A stretch of 64,000 nucleotides of DNA from Odiellus spinosus (lineage: Eukaryota; Arthropoda; Arachnida; Opiliones; Phalangiidae): positions 12,263,004-12,327,003 of the forward strand of contig OY987239.1 in assembly GCA_963920705.1 (NCBI GenBank). Reading direction: 5' to 3'. How positions within the stretch are numbered: the stretch's first letter is position 1; each line of letters begins with the position of its first letter. Of this stretch, positions 10,498 through 21,818 are shown piece by piece. Position numbers and translations under genes: made by a program. Under the pieces are notes generated by a model. The model was not told the DNA's origin. It saw only the letters and a list, made by a program, of their open reading frames with translations, and did not search any database.

Positions 10498-12717
10498 ATG
10501 AGTTCCCAACTTCCGAGGAATGGTAAAATATTGACTGGTATTATACAGGTAATCTTAATCTTGCCTTTTTTAACCAGATTAATGCAACTTATACGGACTA
10601 ATACCCTTTTCAAACGAGGCTTAACTAGCCGACTTAACCGAGGTTTAATCACGATTAGCAGAGGTTTATTGAACCTCGGTTAAATATGATTAAATGAAAA
10701 TGAAGCGAGCCACTAAACAGCGCCAAAATTAACAGAGAACAATTAACCTGGGGGCAAACTTTAGAACACGTAATGAGAGTAGTTTTACTCATTTTTATAA
10801 AATATTCAACAGGAATCATTAATGGTGGATTTGTTCAAAGATCTATACCAATTGGCGCAAGATAGTGTTCGTCAATACTCCAACATTAGGTACAATTTAC
10901 TTTGAGTGGCTTGAAATAAGGCTAGTAGGGCTCATTTTGTAGACGTCATATCGGGCTATTCGGAAAAAATAACTTCGACACTCTAGGAAAAAATTTGGAG
11001 AAGATACGACGCTAATTAGCCCACCCCCAAATTATCTGTTGCTAATAATCATCTGACGATCTATTATTTCACAGTGTAGAACTTGTCGAAATTCCAAAAG
11101 ATGATATCAACGAAAAGAACCTTTTTGAAAGTCCCGAACTACCAATGGTAAGTACGTAAGAAAATTCAGGACAAAACGAGCCATTTTACAGTCCAAACTT
11201 GTGCCCGTCGTTAATGTCTATCTCTATTCTTTAAATCGCGTTGAAAATATTGCTAAGATTCTCGAAATCTTTTAGAACACGGACATCCTTATCATGGCTT
11301 TGGATTATAACCTTTTGGCGTCTTACGGGAATTTAAATATCTCGAGGCTTAGCAGGATTTTCCTTCCCAGCAATACCTTCTTGTTGTCTCCCGTACCCGA
11401 ACCGATTACCATCACCAGTTTGAATTTTCTAGCCGTCGAGACAATTGTAAGTTACGCGAATACAGTGTCGAAAAAAAACGTCGATTCAGTATACATTCCC
11501 ATCGTATCATTTGTACAGGTTTCGTGGCTCTTGGTATTTTTCTTGTTCTTGGTGTCGGTTGTCATGTCTCTAGCCATAACGCCCAGATACGAAGCGAAAT
11601 CACCGATAAAAAGATGTTGGCTTCGTTTTAAAAATTTCAAGGCGCACTTGTGGCAAAATGCCAATCTATTCTTTTGCGAAGGTATAGCAATCTTTGTCTT
11701 CAGCTTTCTCAACTTGCTAACGGTGTTAGCTTAGTCTCGGGCAGACATGGTTACATAGAGAATTACAATGTATTTTAATGTTTTCAGGTTACCAGTGGGT
11801 GCCCCGGTCCCTTCCCTGGAGAATCGCCTTCATGAGCTGGTTGTTGGGAGTCATGTTTGTCACTTTCGAAATATCGAGTTACCTCAAGTCGGAATTTTCG
11901 GAAATCAAATACCGAAGAGTGGATACCATCGACGACCTCCTGAAGCAAGCGGGGAAAATTAAAATTGGAATAACGGAATTCGGAGCTGTAGACATACTGT
12001 TCACTAAAAGGGTAATGTTCCAGATAAAAGCTTCGTCCATTCAACCTTGCAAAAAAAAAAAAGCCGATGGTTTAACTCCCATTCGAACCGCAGGCTTTAA
12101 CTGAACCGAGATTCCAAAGACTGGAAGAGATACTGAAAGGCGAACTGGACATTGGAGAAAAGATGGACGTAGTGGAATTGGTCACGGGTGAAGTTTTTGA
12201 GCAAGTGGCCAATCGGAAACTGATTTTCATTTCTGAGAATATTGTAGTTTTAGCCAGTATGAGTCATTACTTTTACCAGCAGGAAAACCTCTTCGACTTC
12301 AAGGAGATCTATTATTTCTCCGAACCGATTGACCAGAGTTACTCTGTCCTCCTTTTCTCAAACAGTTTCGCTCGAACACAACGTTCCGCAGTCGTTAACG
12401 AAATGTAAGTTTGGCCCAGAAACACGCTCGAAGACTAATGACTGCTTTTCAAAGAAACCTTTGTAACGTAAATAATTCTTTCATGTAGGCTGAGAATTAC
12501 AACGGAATGTCAGTTGTATCAACCGGTTCTACGGCGCGTAATGTTCGTGATCGAAATTCTACGATGGTCGGAACCGGCGCAGATGGAAACGAATCAATTA
12601 ACCCTGAAGGGAGCGCAAAGCGTCATCGTACTCTACTTGATCGGAAACGCTATCGCCATCACCTACTTTCTAATCGCCACACTAACGACTCTGATCATAA
12701 ATCTCTATAAGAACTAA
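10498..12717 (+). CDS. IR-1: divergent ionotropic receptor, intact
   Basis: Eight exons: 10498-10548, 10813-10889, 11075-11147, 11276-11446, 11519-11681, 11788-12011, 12094-12404 and 12489-12717. They join in frame to 432 residues. It looks like an arthropod ionotropic receptor, a variant ionotropic glutamate receptor used in chemosensation. Features in order: a short S1 region, TM1 (WLLVFFLFLVSVVMSLAI), a pore segment (GYQWVPRSLPWRIAF) running into the next membrane helix (WLLGVMFVTFEISSYL), the S2 start after it (VDTIDDLLKQ), and a last membrane helix (SVIVLYLIGNAIAITYFLIA) ending LYKN. No amino-terminal domain and no signal peptide are visible, so an upstream exon may be missing from my model. 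Intron 4 is open in this copy but frame-shifted in IR-3, so it is treated as an intron. AATAAA lies at about 12876. Tuning IR versus conventional iGluR is inferred from divergence. Confidence 0.78.
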
Positions 12718-13336
12718 AATGAAATAGCGAATACCCTAGACAAGAACATTTAGGACGAACAATACAAATATTTCAATTGGACTGTAGCGCATTCTTCGCC
12801 TTTAGAAATTTAACATTTAGGCATATATATTTCTGTAACTATTATAGTCTCTCTAAAAATATATTCAAGCTTTGAAATAAATCACAACAGGCTTTGTTCT
12901 CTGAAGGGTTGCTGCCATATATAGCCGCGCATTTATCGAGTTTGGGTAGTGGTTTTGTTGGCGTCCCTCGGTTAGCGTGGATTGAGCGTTTTGCTTTACA
13001 TTTATGCCTCAATTATATATAACCATTACCTAATCTTTAATATTCCAATTAAAGTCACGCTCGTGTTCATTCTCAGTTGGCAAGGTTTATTCCGTCGCTA
13101 TGAGCTTTCACATCGCGTATCGATTGGTCCCAAGTTTGACCACGCTGCCAAATACTCTCGTACGCGTTATTTAAACTATTAGAGAACTCGCTTAGCGAAA
13201 CCAATAGAAACTAACCTCTATTTACTCTTATTATTTTTCGTTTACGCGTGGATTTTATTGCCAAGACGGCTAGTAACTCTGTGGCCAGAACCACAAATAT
13301 TTTAACTCTTATTGGAAGTAGAGACGAGGCGTGAAG
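12718..13336. other. IR-1/IR-2 spacer with conserved 5' flank
   Basis: Contains the IR-1 polyadenylation signal and, from about 12915, a block shared with the IR-3 upstream region near 16613-16985. This looks like the promoter-side part of the duplicated unit. No coding sequence is seen. Confidence 0.6.
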
Positions 13337-13775
13337 ATGGGTTCCCAACGTCCGAGGAACGGTAAAATATTGGCTGGCGTTGTTGAGGTAATTGAAATAT
13401 ATCAGTCAGTACCAGAAAAAATTTGCAAATTACATTCGAATAATAATTAAATCGCGACGAAACTAAAATTATCAAAATACATCATAATTCCTTATTCAAA
13501 ATACAACACTCCGATAACGAGCCACTAGACAGCGACAAAATTAACAGAGATTAATTACCCTGGTGGCGAACTTTAGAAGTCATAAAGGGTGTAGTTTTAA
13601 TCTTTTTAATAAAATATTCGACAGGAAATATTAATGTTGGATATGGTCAAAGATGTCTACCTAATGATACAAGAAAGTGTTCGTCAATACTCCAACATTA
13701 GGTAAATACAGGACCGATGGGCAAGCGAATGAATAACCACACCTCTCATTGCTGTAAAGACCCAAAGAAAAAAAA

Positions 13776-13975
13776 NNNNNNNNNNNNNNNNNNNNNNNNN
13801 NNNNNNNNNNNNNNNNNNNNNNNNNNNNNNNNNNNNNNNNNNNNNNNNNNNNNNNNNNNNNNNNNNNNNNNNNNNNNNNNNNNNNNNNNNNNNNNNNNNN
13901 NNNNNNNNNNNNNNNNNNNNNNNNNNNNNNNNNNNNNNNNNNNNNNNNNNNNNNNNNNNNNNNNNNNNNNNNNNN
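13776..13975. other. Assembly gap (200 N)
   Basis: Exactly 200 unknown bases, which is probably a scaffold-join placeholder length, so the true missing length is unknown. The sequence on the two sides differs sharply in composition. Confidence 1.
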
Positions 13976-14466
13976 AATTGGAACACGGACGTCTCATCCC
14001 AACCCGGCCGATTCGTGAGGTCCTAGGCGTGTACTTGGTTCCCCGGTGGGTTCGTCCCGAACGGACTGCGCCCTACCCGGGGTCGGGCCGAAGGCCCTGG
14101 GTACCGGTTTCCTAGTAGGGGCTAAGCCGGGGCTGCGCCAGCACGTTAATGGGGGGGTACTCTCGTGATAAGCGGGGGTACCAGCCTCGGCGTCATCCTA
14201 CGCCATTGAGTCGGTCTTTGTGGATCACGGTTACATTACGGGGGCCGTATGGCACTGCTGTGAGGAGTTGTGGTCGCCAAGCCGTTCCTCTTCCTTCTGC
14301 TGCCTTAGCCTCTCTGCACGTGTGTGCGGGTGCACTGGCTCTACATAGCCTTGTTTCCGTTCCGGGCGTGGTTTCGCGTGCGGCACTAGCGGACAAATGA
14401 TGAAGCCGCACGCATTGGCGGGGGTGTTGTGTGCTACCCGGCACGGTGCACCCCCTCAACAAACAA
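13976..14466. other. GC-rich island of unknown origin next to the gap
   Basis: About 490 bp that is strikingly GC-rich compared with the AT-rich window (runs such as CCCTACCCGGGGTCGGGCC and GGGGGGGTAC). It has no convincing protein and no match to the other IR copies. It could be the end or UTR of a retrotransposon, a rearranged repeat, or a mis-joined contig end. Confidence 0.6.
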
Positions 14467-15892
14467 ATCTGATGTTTTGACCGTTAGAGGATGCTTATCA
14501 ACTCCAGGGTCCATTGTTAATAGCCCTTGAACAAAAACGTCGATTCAGTATACATTCCCATCGTATCATTTTGTACAGGTTTCGTGGCTATTGGTATTTT
14601 TCTTGTTCTTGGTGTCGGTTGTCATGTCCCTAGCCATAACGCCCAGATACGAAGAGAAATCACCGATAAAAAGATGTTGGCTGAGTTTTAAAAACTTTAT
14701 TCGGAAATTCAAGGCGCACTTGTGGCAAAATGCCAATCTATTCTTTTGCGAAGGTATAACGATAATTAATTGAAGTTCAGCTTTACTCAATTGCCTAAAG
14801 TTTAGCCTTAGTATCGGACAGACATAGTTACGTAGAAAATACATTTTAATATTTTCAGGTTACCCTTTGGTGCCCAGGTCCCTTCCCTGGAGAATCGCCT
14901 TCATCACCTGGATGTTGGGAGTCATGTTTGTCACTTTCGAAATATCGAGTTACCTCAAGTCGGAATTTTCGGAAATCAAATACCGAAGAGTGGATAACAT
15001 CGACGACCTCCTGGAGCAAGCGGGAAAAATTAAGATTGGAATAATGGAAGGCGGAGTCCCGGACCTGCTTGTCGCCAAAAAGGTAATGATAGAGATAAAA
15101 GCTTCGTCCATTTAACCTTGAAAGCGATGGTTTCACGTTCATTCGAACCGCAGGCTTTAACTGAGCCGAAATTCCAAAGACTGGAAGAGATACTGAAAGG
15201 CGAACTGGACATTGGAGAAAAGATGGACATAGTGGAATTGGTCACGGGTGACATTTATGAGCAAGTAGCCGATCGGAAACTGATTTTCATTTGCGCGATT
15301 TTTGACGCTCTTGCTACCATGAGTCATCACTTTTACAATCAAAAAAAACTCTTCGACTTCAAGGAGATCTTTTATTTCTCCGAGCCGATTGACCAGAGCT
15401 ACGCTGCCTCCATTTTCTCAACCAGTTTCGTTGGAACACCACAATCAGCAATCGTGAACGAATTGTAAGTTTGACCCAGAAACAACCCTTCGCGTTGGGT
15501 ATGTTAGATTTTCCCCACACACGCGAGAAATCGACTTTCCAAATTAGGGAAAATCTATTTTTTTTTTTCAAAAACAGTACAAATTGGATAATTCCAATAG
15601 GATTTGATAAAATGAAATAATCTGAATAAAACAATATCTAACGTAAATAATTCCTTGGTGTAGGTTGACAATTTACTATGAATGTCAGTTGATACAACCG
15701 ATTTTACGGCGCGTATATTTCATTATTGAAATTCTACGATGGTCGGAACCGGCGCGGATGGAAACGAATCAATTAACCCTGAAGGGAGCGGAAAGCGTCA
15801 TCTTGCTCTACTTGATCGGAAACGCCATCGCCATTGCCTACTTTTTACTAACCACAGTCGCGACTCTGATCATAATTCTCAATAAAAACTAA

Positions 15893-16988
15893 AATGAAAT
15901 CACGAACACCCTAGACAAGAACATTTAGGATGAACAGTTGCAAACAATTCAATTGGACTGTAGCGCAGCTACGCGTGATATTTCCCTCACCCCTTAACTC
16001 CTTCACCATAGAGATAAGAATATTGCGACACGTTTTTAGTTTCAGAGATCGTAATTTAGTTAAGTTTTTGAAAACATTCCACGAAGTAATAATTTCCCCC
16101 CCAAAATTAAAGTGAACTTTATCCTTATGCCAGTTAATCGTGGCTTCGAACTAGCGCATGCGCGCCTTGGAATGCTTATCAAGTGTTAATGAAATCGTGC
16201 GTCGAATTCTGCCTAAAAACATTCGTATTCGTGTCAACAGCGACACGATACAAAATTGTGAGATCATGGAAAGATGAGATGGTGGTTGGTTTAATCAATT
16301 TGCACCCTTTTCCAGCTTATATCATACACCTTCAATCATACTTCATTCCCGATGGATATAAGACCCTACACCCCCATTGGTGGGTGTGGCTAAACAATCG
16401 GAACAGTTTCTGGAACTTTCCATAACCAGTGGTAGCTACTATAGTTCCAGGATTAAGATTGTTTATGCTCGGCACGTTCCTAAAGCTATTTTTCAGAGTA
16501 AAATTATTTGGTGACGTGACATTTTGCAATGAGCCATTGATTCCTTTTCTTACAGTATATCTCATTATATTCATTAATATTTAGGTCTTTTTGGAATATT
16601 ATATTGTGGGATTTCGCCCAACTGCCCACCGACAAAGTCCGCTACTGCGTTTATTGAGTTTAGGTAGCGTCTAGTTGGCGTTTTTCGGGTTTGCGCAAAT
16701 TTTCAATTTTCCACGTATCAAATAAACACACGCTCGTGTTCATTGTCAGTTGACAATGCCTTTTTGTCGCTATGATCTTACGCATTGGATATCGATTCGC
16801 CTCAGCTTTAACCACGCTGTTATAACATACGCGTGATATCTAAGAACGCGACCACCTAATCTATAGAAACTAGCCACTCTTATTCCCTCGGCCTATTCTT
16901 TAGCAAAACTTTGTAGCATTTTTCGTTGTGGCTCGAAAATGACAATATTTCTCTAGACTCTAATTGTAACTAGAGACAAGGTTGCGAG
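15893..16988. other. IR-2/IR-3 spacer
   Basis: The first part (to about 16185) is matched by sequence downstream of IR-3 (about 35890-36005; shared GCGCATGCGCGCCTTGGAATG). The last part is the IR upstream block. Both ends therefore belong to the duplication unit of roughly 3 kb. A frame at 16183-16425 has no recognisable product. Confidence 0.55.
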
Positions 16989-17498
16989 ATGGGTTCCCAA
17001 CGTCCGAGGAGTGGTAAAATGTTGATTGGCATTGTTGAGGTAATCCTAAATTGATCACGTGTTCGATATAAGTTAAGCAGTCGATATTTTTCATTTGTTC
17101 TTAATCAAAGTGATATATTTGAATAATAATTAAATGGTTAGGGTTTATCCCTAACTATAATAAAAAAGTTATTCGTTACTTCATGGACATTTCGGGTCCA
17201 TCGCCGATATGCTACGAATAGTGTATTTATTTTTTATTGATTTTTTTTAACTAGCGTAATTTTTAGTCTGCATTAAAAATAAGTCAATTGTCCATGAAAT
17301 AACCAACACTTTCATTAATAAACAGAACCCGTTTCTACAGAAGATGTAAGCATTTTTCAAGGTTGGGTTATAGTCAGACTTGAATACGGAATCGTCTATG
17401 GGAAAAAGTTTAAGGTTTATTCTAATCTTATTTTATCTTCTGATTAGTTCAAAGGGGGCTAACCACTCGTGAAATTAGGTGTAGAAGTTAAATGGAAT

Positions 17499-17779
17499 CA
17501 AGGAGGATCAGAGAAGGAGAGGAAATGTGGGGCTGCGTTGAGTTAGAGAGAGAAGAGCCAACCTCCCACTCGGGTGGAAAGGGGGGATAGGAAATTCTCG
17601 AGGTAAACTGTTGTCACGTGGTCGCTAGCTAGCGCGTCTCATAAAGGATTCGTTTTACCCACGTGACAACATTTTACCACGAAACGTCTCTACCCCCGTT
17701 CTCCCAGAGTAGGAGTTTAGGCCGACGCAGTAGGAACCGCGCCGTCCCCACATTTCCTCTCCTTCTCTGATCCTCCTTG
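17499..17779. mobile_element. MITE family B copy 2 (281 bp) in IR-3 intron 1
   Basis: Ends CAAGGAGGATCAGAG and inverse; 7-bp duplication ATGGAAT at 17492-17498 and 17780-17786. It belongs to the shorter 281-bp subfamily. Confidence 0.93.
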
Positions 17780-18181
17780 ATGGAATCAACGTGAAATCGG
17801 GCGAATCAATATGAAATCAGTGAAATCACTTGAAATCTGGTATCAAGAGTACGAATTTTTCGAGAGTCGTTAGCTCCTCGGATTAGTTAATTCTACTTTA
17901 TAATCTAATTATAATTTAGCAAATTATAATAAAAGTTATAAGAATTCGGAGCATTACACTCCGATAACTAGGCTCCACTAGACAGCGCCAAAATTAACAG
18001 AGAACAATGATCCTGGTGACAAACTTTAGAACCAATCCATTTAATAAATTTTCGGCAGGAATTGTTACTTATTGACATGCTACGAGATTTCTTCCGAAAG
18101 TTTAAAGAGAATATTCTTCAATACTCCAACATAAGGTAAATGCATGACCATTATATTTCTGACGATTTTCAAAGTATAATT

Positions 18182-18390
18182 TAGAGACGAGTCGGGCCCA
18201 CCATTTTAAAGACCCGACCCGGCCCGGCCCGACCCGAAAAAAAAAATTCTAAAAAAAACCCGACCCGAAAAAAAGTTTAAAAAAAAAAACCCGACCCGAC
18301 CCGACCCGAAAAATTTCTTTTAAAAAAAAACCCGACCCGGCCCGAATTTTTTTTTTTTAAAAAAACCCGGCCCGGCCCGACCCGACCCGA

Positions 18391-18438
<48 letters not shown>

Positions 18439-18964
18439 GGCCCGACCCGAAAAAAAAACCCGACCCGAAGAACGGCGCTGACTAGTCCGCTTCTGTAACC
18501 AAAGATGCTAAGTTGCTAACCGTTTTTTTGGTGCGCACTCACGTGACATACTTACATCATCTTAGCTTAAGTGTTTTAGTCTGCTCTCTATTTTTCTAGC
18601 AAGGAGTCACGTAGCATGCGCGAAAAAGGACGCGTTACGCGTATTAGAAAATATATTAACAGCCAAGCGCCAAAAAAAGGGGGAATTGGACGCAGAAGCT
18701 GAGTTTGAACGACACGCGTTATAACGTGTGGCCGCCATTCCATCCCCCCTTAATATTCCCTGGCGACGCACTCACAGGTCACGGCAGATATCACACTGTG
18801 GGAGGGTGGGGTAGGGGATGGGATGGTTTACAAGCCGTATTTCCCACGAAGTAAGACGTTTTCCTGCGACGTGCGCCCAAGAGCTAGGGTAATTTTGTGC
18901 CCGACCCGACCCGAACCGTCGGGTCGAAAAAACCCGATTTAATCGGGGGCCCGACTCGTCTCTA
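18182..18964. mobile_element. hAT-like element with CCCGACCCG tandem interior
   Basis: Inverted ends TAGAGACGAGTCGGGCCC and GGGCCCGACTCGTCTCTA flanked by the 8-bp duplication GTATAATT (18174-18181 and 18965-18972). The left interior (18215-18475) is made of CCCGACCCG repeats separated by A-runs; the right interior is unique. The terminus and 8-bp duplication fit hAT. No transposase. It lies in IR-3 intron 2. Confidence 0.85.
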
Positions 18965-19909
18965 GTATAATTTAAAAAAAAAACAAGATGGGCAAGCCCG
19001 AGTTATAACCACACCTCTTACGCTTGTATCCAAAAAAAAAAAAAAAATGGTCTCTTTAGTTACAGTTACTTGACTTTTCCTATTTTCGTCATCAAACAAT
19101 ACAGTAGCTGCACTACCCTCTACCAGGGGGTGCTGTTGCTAATAAGCATTTTATGATGTTTTGTCACAGTGTAGAGTATATTGAAATTTCAAAAGAGGAT
19201 CTTAATGAACAAAACATTTTTGAAAGTCCCGAACTACCAATGGTAAGTACATAAAAGCGTAAGGTTGCATTCTCCCTTTTACCTTTAGCTCTATTCTTCA
19301 AATTGCGTTGTCAATATTGCTAAGACTATCTCGAAATATTTTAGAACATGGACTTTCTTTGTTTGAGTTTCGATTATTCCGCTTTGGCGTCTTACGAGAA
19401 TTTAAATATCTCGAGGCTTAGCAGGATTTTACACCCCAGCATTACCTTCTTGTTGCCTCCCGCACCCGAACCAATTACCATCACCAGTTTGAATTTTCTG
19501 GCCATCGAGCCAATCGTAAGTTACGCGAACACAGTGTCGAAAAAAAAAGTCGATTCAGTATACATTCCCATCTATCATTTGTACAGGTTTCGTGGCTCTT
19601 GATATTTTTCTTGTTCTTGGTGTCCGCTGTCATGTCCCTAGCCATAACGCCCAGATACAAAGAGAAATCGCCGATAAAAAGATGTTGGCTACGTTTTAAA
19701 CATTTTGCCCAAAAATTCAAAACGCACTTGTGGCAAAATGCCAATCAATTCTTTTGCGAAGGTATAGTAATCATTTATCGAAGTTTAAGATTCAGCTTTC
19801 CTCAATTTGCTAACGTTAGTCTCGGGCAGACATTGTTACATCAAGAATTACAATGTATTTTAATGTTTTCAGGTTACCAGTGGGTGCCCCGGTCCCTTCC
19901 CTGGAGAAT

Positions 19910-19915
19910 CGCCTT
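19910..19915. repeat. Polinton target-site duplication, left copy (CGCCTT)
   Basis: CGCCTT immediately left of the element; the same six bases follow its right end at 34298-34303. IR-1 and IR-2 have this sequence once. Six-bp duplications are characteristic of Polinton/Maverick integration. Confidence 0.95.
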
Positions 19916-20328
19916 AGTAGTATATAAAGGGGGGTTCACCCTCACTTGGAGCCGTTGGAGCCGTTGGAGCCGACGGAGCCGACTCCATTTTGGATTTTGA
20001 ACGTCAAACGGAGCCGACGCCATTTTTAATTAAAAAAATTTTTTATTTTTTTTTTTTCTCGCTCCGGGAATCGAACCCGGGACCCATAGTTTGTGAGAGC
20101 GATGACGTAAACAACTTAGCTATTTCAGTTATCAGTTCTTTTCCTTAAACACCACATCGTTCACGTTGGATCAGACATTCGCGTACTATCGGTTAATAGA
20201 AGGGAAGGAGGGATACCCTCTTATCTCTATACTCGCGGACGTGGGTCAATAAAAGTCTTTGATTCACGGTTCTTCTTATCTCTATGTTCATATTTTCGGG
20301 TGTTATCACGTGATTGAAAGTTTAAATG
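19916..20328 (+). repeat. Polinton left terminal inverted repeat
   Basis: About 413 bp, matching the reverse complement of 33896-34297. The visible differences are one extra 9-bp GGAGCCGAC unit here, A/T-run lengths, and about one substitution (CACGGTTC versus CACGATTC). It includes short GGAGCC repeats near the tip and a tRNA-like segment. Confidence 0.95.
20061..20126 (-). other. tRNA-like segment in left TIR
   Basis: Read on the minus strand, it has a good T-arm/B box (CCGGGTTCGATTCCCGG) and an A-box-like TAGCTAAGTTG at tRNA spacing, and a CTCACAA that resembles a Val(CAC) anticodon loop. Anticodon and acceptor stems do not pair well, so it is a tRNA-derived or tRNA-mimicking sequence rather than a confident tRNA gene. 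Both internal promoter elements for RNA polymerase III are present in outline. Confidence 0.5.
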
Positions 20329-20706
20329 TAAAGGCGCGAAGATATGGGAAAAACTGTAAGATTTAGTATTTCTACTGTTTACGATATACCATATGAGGAT
20401 AGGGTTAACTATGAATTTCGTCAATTATGTATGTTTAGAATGCGTATTAAATGCGTGTACGAACCAATATTAAAACCAATACTGCAACTGAAACAAATGA
20501 AATATGAGTGATATGGGAAAACCCAACACGTCATTATATCAAAGGTCGCGTATTTTCATGGTAAAACATCTAGCTCCATCGTATAGATAAAGTCATTTTA
20601 CGAAACTCCTGATACTCATCTAGACCTGCACTCTTCTGGTAAGTTATTTTTTTTTAATTATGACATATATATTCAGTGATACTCCAATACCCTCTCATTT
20701 ATCGAT
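20329..20706. promoter_or_regulatory. Polinton left subterminal region / ATPase promoter
   Basis: About 380 bp between TIR and ATPase start with no coding frame. It must hold the promoter for the left-arm genes; TATATATT lies about 45 bp before the ATG. No defined motif beyond that. Confidence 0.4.
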
Positions 20707-21342
20707 ATGGATTTAAGTCTGCAACACCCTTTTAACGGACTGGTGGCTGGTGTAACGGGATGTGGAAAAAGCGTCTTTGTTGCGAAATTAATTGAGCACA
20801 AGGAAATTAGAATTTCGCCCCCACCCGAACGTATAGTTTGGTGTTATACTGAATACCAGGACAAACTGTTTAATTCCATATCGAGTCATACCCCAAGCGT
20901 GGAATTTCACGAGGGTCTATTGGATGTAGGCACTTTAAACGCCAACGTTAGAAACTTTGTTATATTAGACGACCTTTTATGCGAAATCGCTAATAACAAG
21001 GAAGTTACCAACTTGTTTATTCGAGGATCCCATCATCGAAATACGTCAGTACTAATTTTAATGCAAAACCTCTACTACCCAGGAAAGGAAATTCGAACCT
21101 TGAATCTCAACGCTCATTATCTGATAATTTTCAAAACGCCGAGAGACCAATCAGCGATTCTACATTTGGCGAAACAAATATCTCCAGTCAACAGCAAATA
21201 CGTTGTGGACGCGTTTAGACAAGCTACAGCCATCAGTTACGGATATCTATTCGTCGACCTCAAAGCTACGACCCCGGAAGATAGAAGACTAAAGACCGGG
21301 ATTTTACCAGGAGAACAAGCCGCCATTTTTCTACCAAAATGA
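20707..21342 (+). CDS. Polinton FtsK/HerA-type genome-packaging ATPase
   Basis: A 211-residue frame with Walker A at about residues 15-22 (GVTGCGKS) and a Walker B near residue 85 (NFVILDDLL). Size and motifs fit the short A32-like packaging ATPases of Polintons and related viruses, which drive the genome into the preformed capsid. The start is the first Met after the left subterminal region. The stop overlaps the next start (ATGA at 21339-21342). Motifs and context make the assignment firm; activity is inferred. Confidence 0.9.
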   Translation: MDLSLQHPFNGLVAGVTGCGKSVFVAKLIEHKEIRISPPPERIVWCYTEYQDKLFNSISSHTPSVEFHEGLLDVGTLNANVRNFVILDDLLCEIANNKEVTNLFIRGSHHRNTSVLILMQNLYYPGKEIRTLNLNAHYLIIFKTPRDQSAILHLAKQISPVNSKYVVDAFRQATAISYGYLFVDLKATTPEDRRLKTGILPGEQAAIFLPK

Positions 21343-21818
21343 CCGGAATAATCGAAGCAAACTTCTTCAGAGTTCAAGGCCAATGGATCGTAAAAGAAAT
21401 AACACTATTCGTGAAGGAGACGGGGGAACACGAGGTATGGATCTTTAAAGCACCATTCCCTTTCACGGACTTGTCGTCTAAGGATAAAAGGCAATGTCAA
21501 TGGCTGACGAGGAACAGTTGTGACTTACGCTGGGACGAAGGAGATCATCCATTCGAAACTCAGCCTGAAATTACCAAAATCATTCGAGAGAAAGCCAATA
21601 CTTTTATAACCAAAGGTTTAGAAAAATCTATCGTGTTATCAAGGTTTTTGAACACTGAAGTCGCTAACGCCGAAGATCTTGGTTGCCCGAGACTAGTAAC
21701 TATAATTTGTGGAACGCCTAGAAGTTGTACGTTTCACCGAGACGAAAACAATTGTACGCTCGTGAAAGCTGCCCGATTAGCTACATGGCTCCGCCGAAGA
21801 GAGTACACGAGCAATTAG
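21339..21818 (+). CDS. Polinton protein of unknown function, 159 aa
   Basis: I do not recognise a named domain. It overlaps the ATPase stop by four bases, and its end overlaps the start of the next gene by 34 bp, so it belongs to the compact left-arm cluster. The C-terminal third has Cys and His residues (CPRLVTIICG, CTFHRDENNC) followed by a helical WLRRRE, which might bind zinc. The N-terminal half looks like beta-strand sequence (WIVKEITLFV). Position next to the ATPase suggests a virion or packaging role; this is only inference. Confidence 0.7.
   Translation: MTGIIEANFFRVQGQWIVKEITLFVKETGEHEVWIFKAPFPFTDLSSKDKRQCQWLTRNSCDLRWDEGDHPFETQPEITKIIREKANTFITKGLEKSIVLSRFLNTEVANAEDLGCPRLVTIICGTPRSCTFHRDENNCTLVKAARLATWLRRREYTSN

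Larger units (their letters stand above)
13337..15892 (+). pseudogene. IR-2: ionotropic receptor missing exons 3-4 (gap/insert)
   Basis: Paralogue of IR-1 with recognisable exons 13337-13387, 13625-13701, 14579-14753, 14859-15082, 15154-15464 and 15664-15892, all open and with the same phases as IR-1. The region where exons 3 and 4 should lie is occupied by a 200-N gap (13776-13975) and a GC-rich island (about 13976-14466). Sequence homologous to intron 4 resumes near 14530. Either the two exons are in unresolved assembly, or the gene is truly broken by an insertion/deletion. Exon 5 carries a 12-bp in-frame addition relative to IR-1, shared with IR-3. The membrane helices and pore (RSLPWRIAF) are retained. 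Labelled pseudogene provisionally, because the damage may be an assembly artefact. Confidence 0.6.

Noticed and set aside
11447..11518. Intron 4 of IR-1 read as coding (frame is open)
   Set aside because: It has GTAAGT and TTGTACAG ends, and the same segment is frame-shifted in IR-3, so an intron is the better reading.
14149..14462. Frames of 83-89 codons in the GC-rich island
   Set aside because: Stop codons are rare in GC-rich sequence; both strands are open and neither resembles a protein.
16183..16425. Frame of 80 codons downstream of IR-2
   Set aside because: Not preserved in the matching flank downstream of IR-3 and no splice partner or family is seen.
20061..20126. Functional tRNA gene in the Polinton TIR
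   Set aside because: B box and T-arm are good, but acceptor and anticodon stems do not pair, so it is reported only as tRNA-like.
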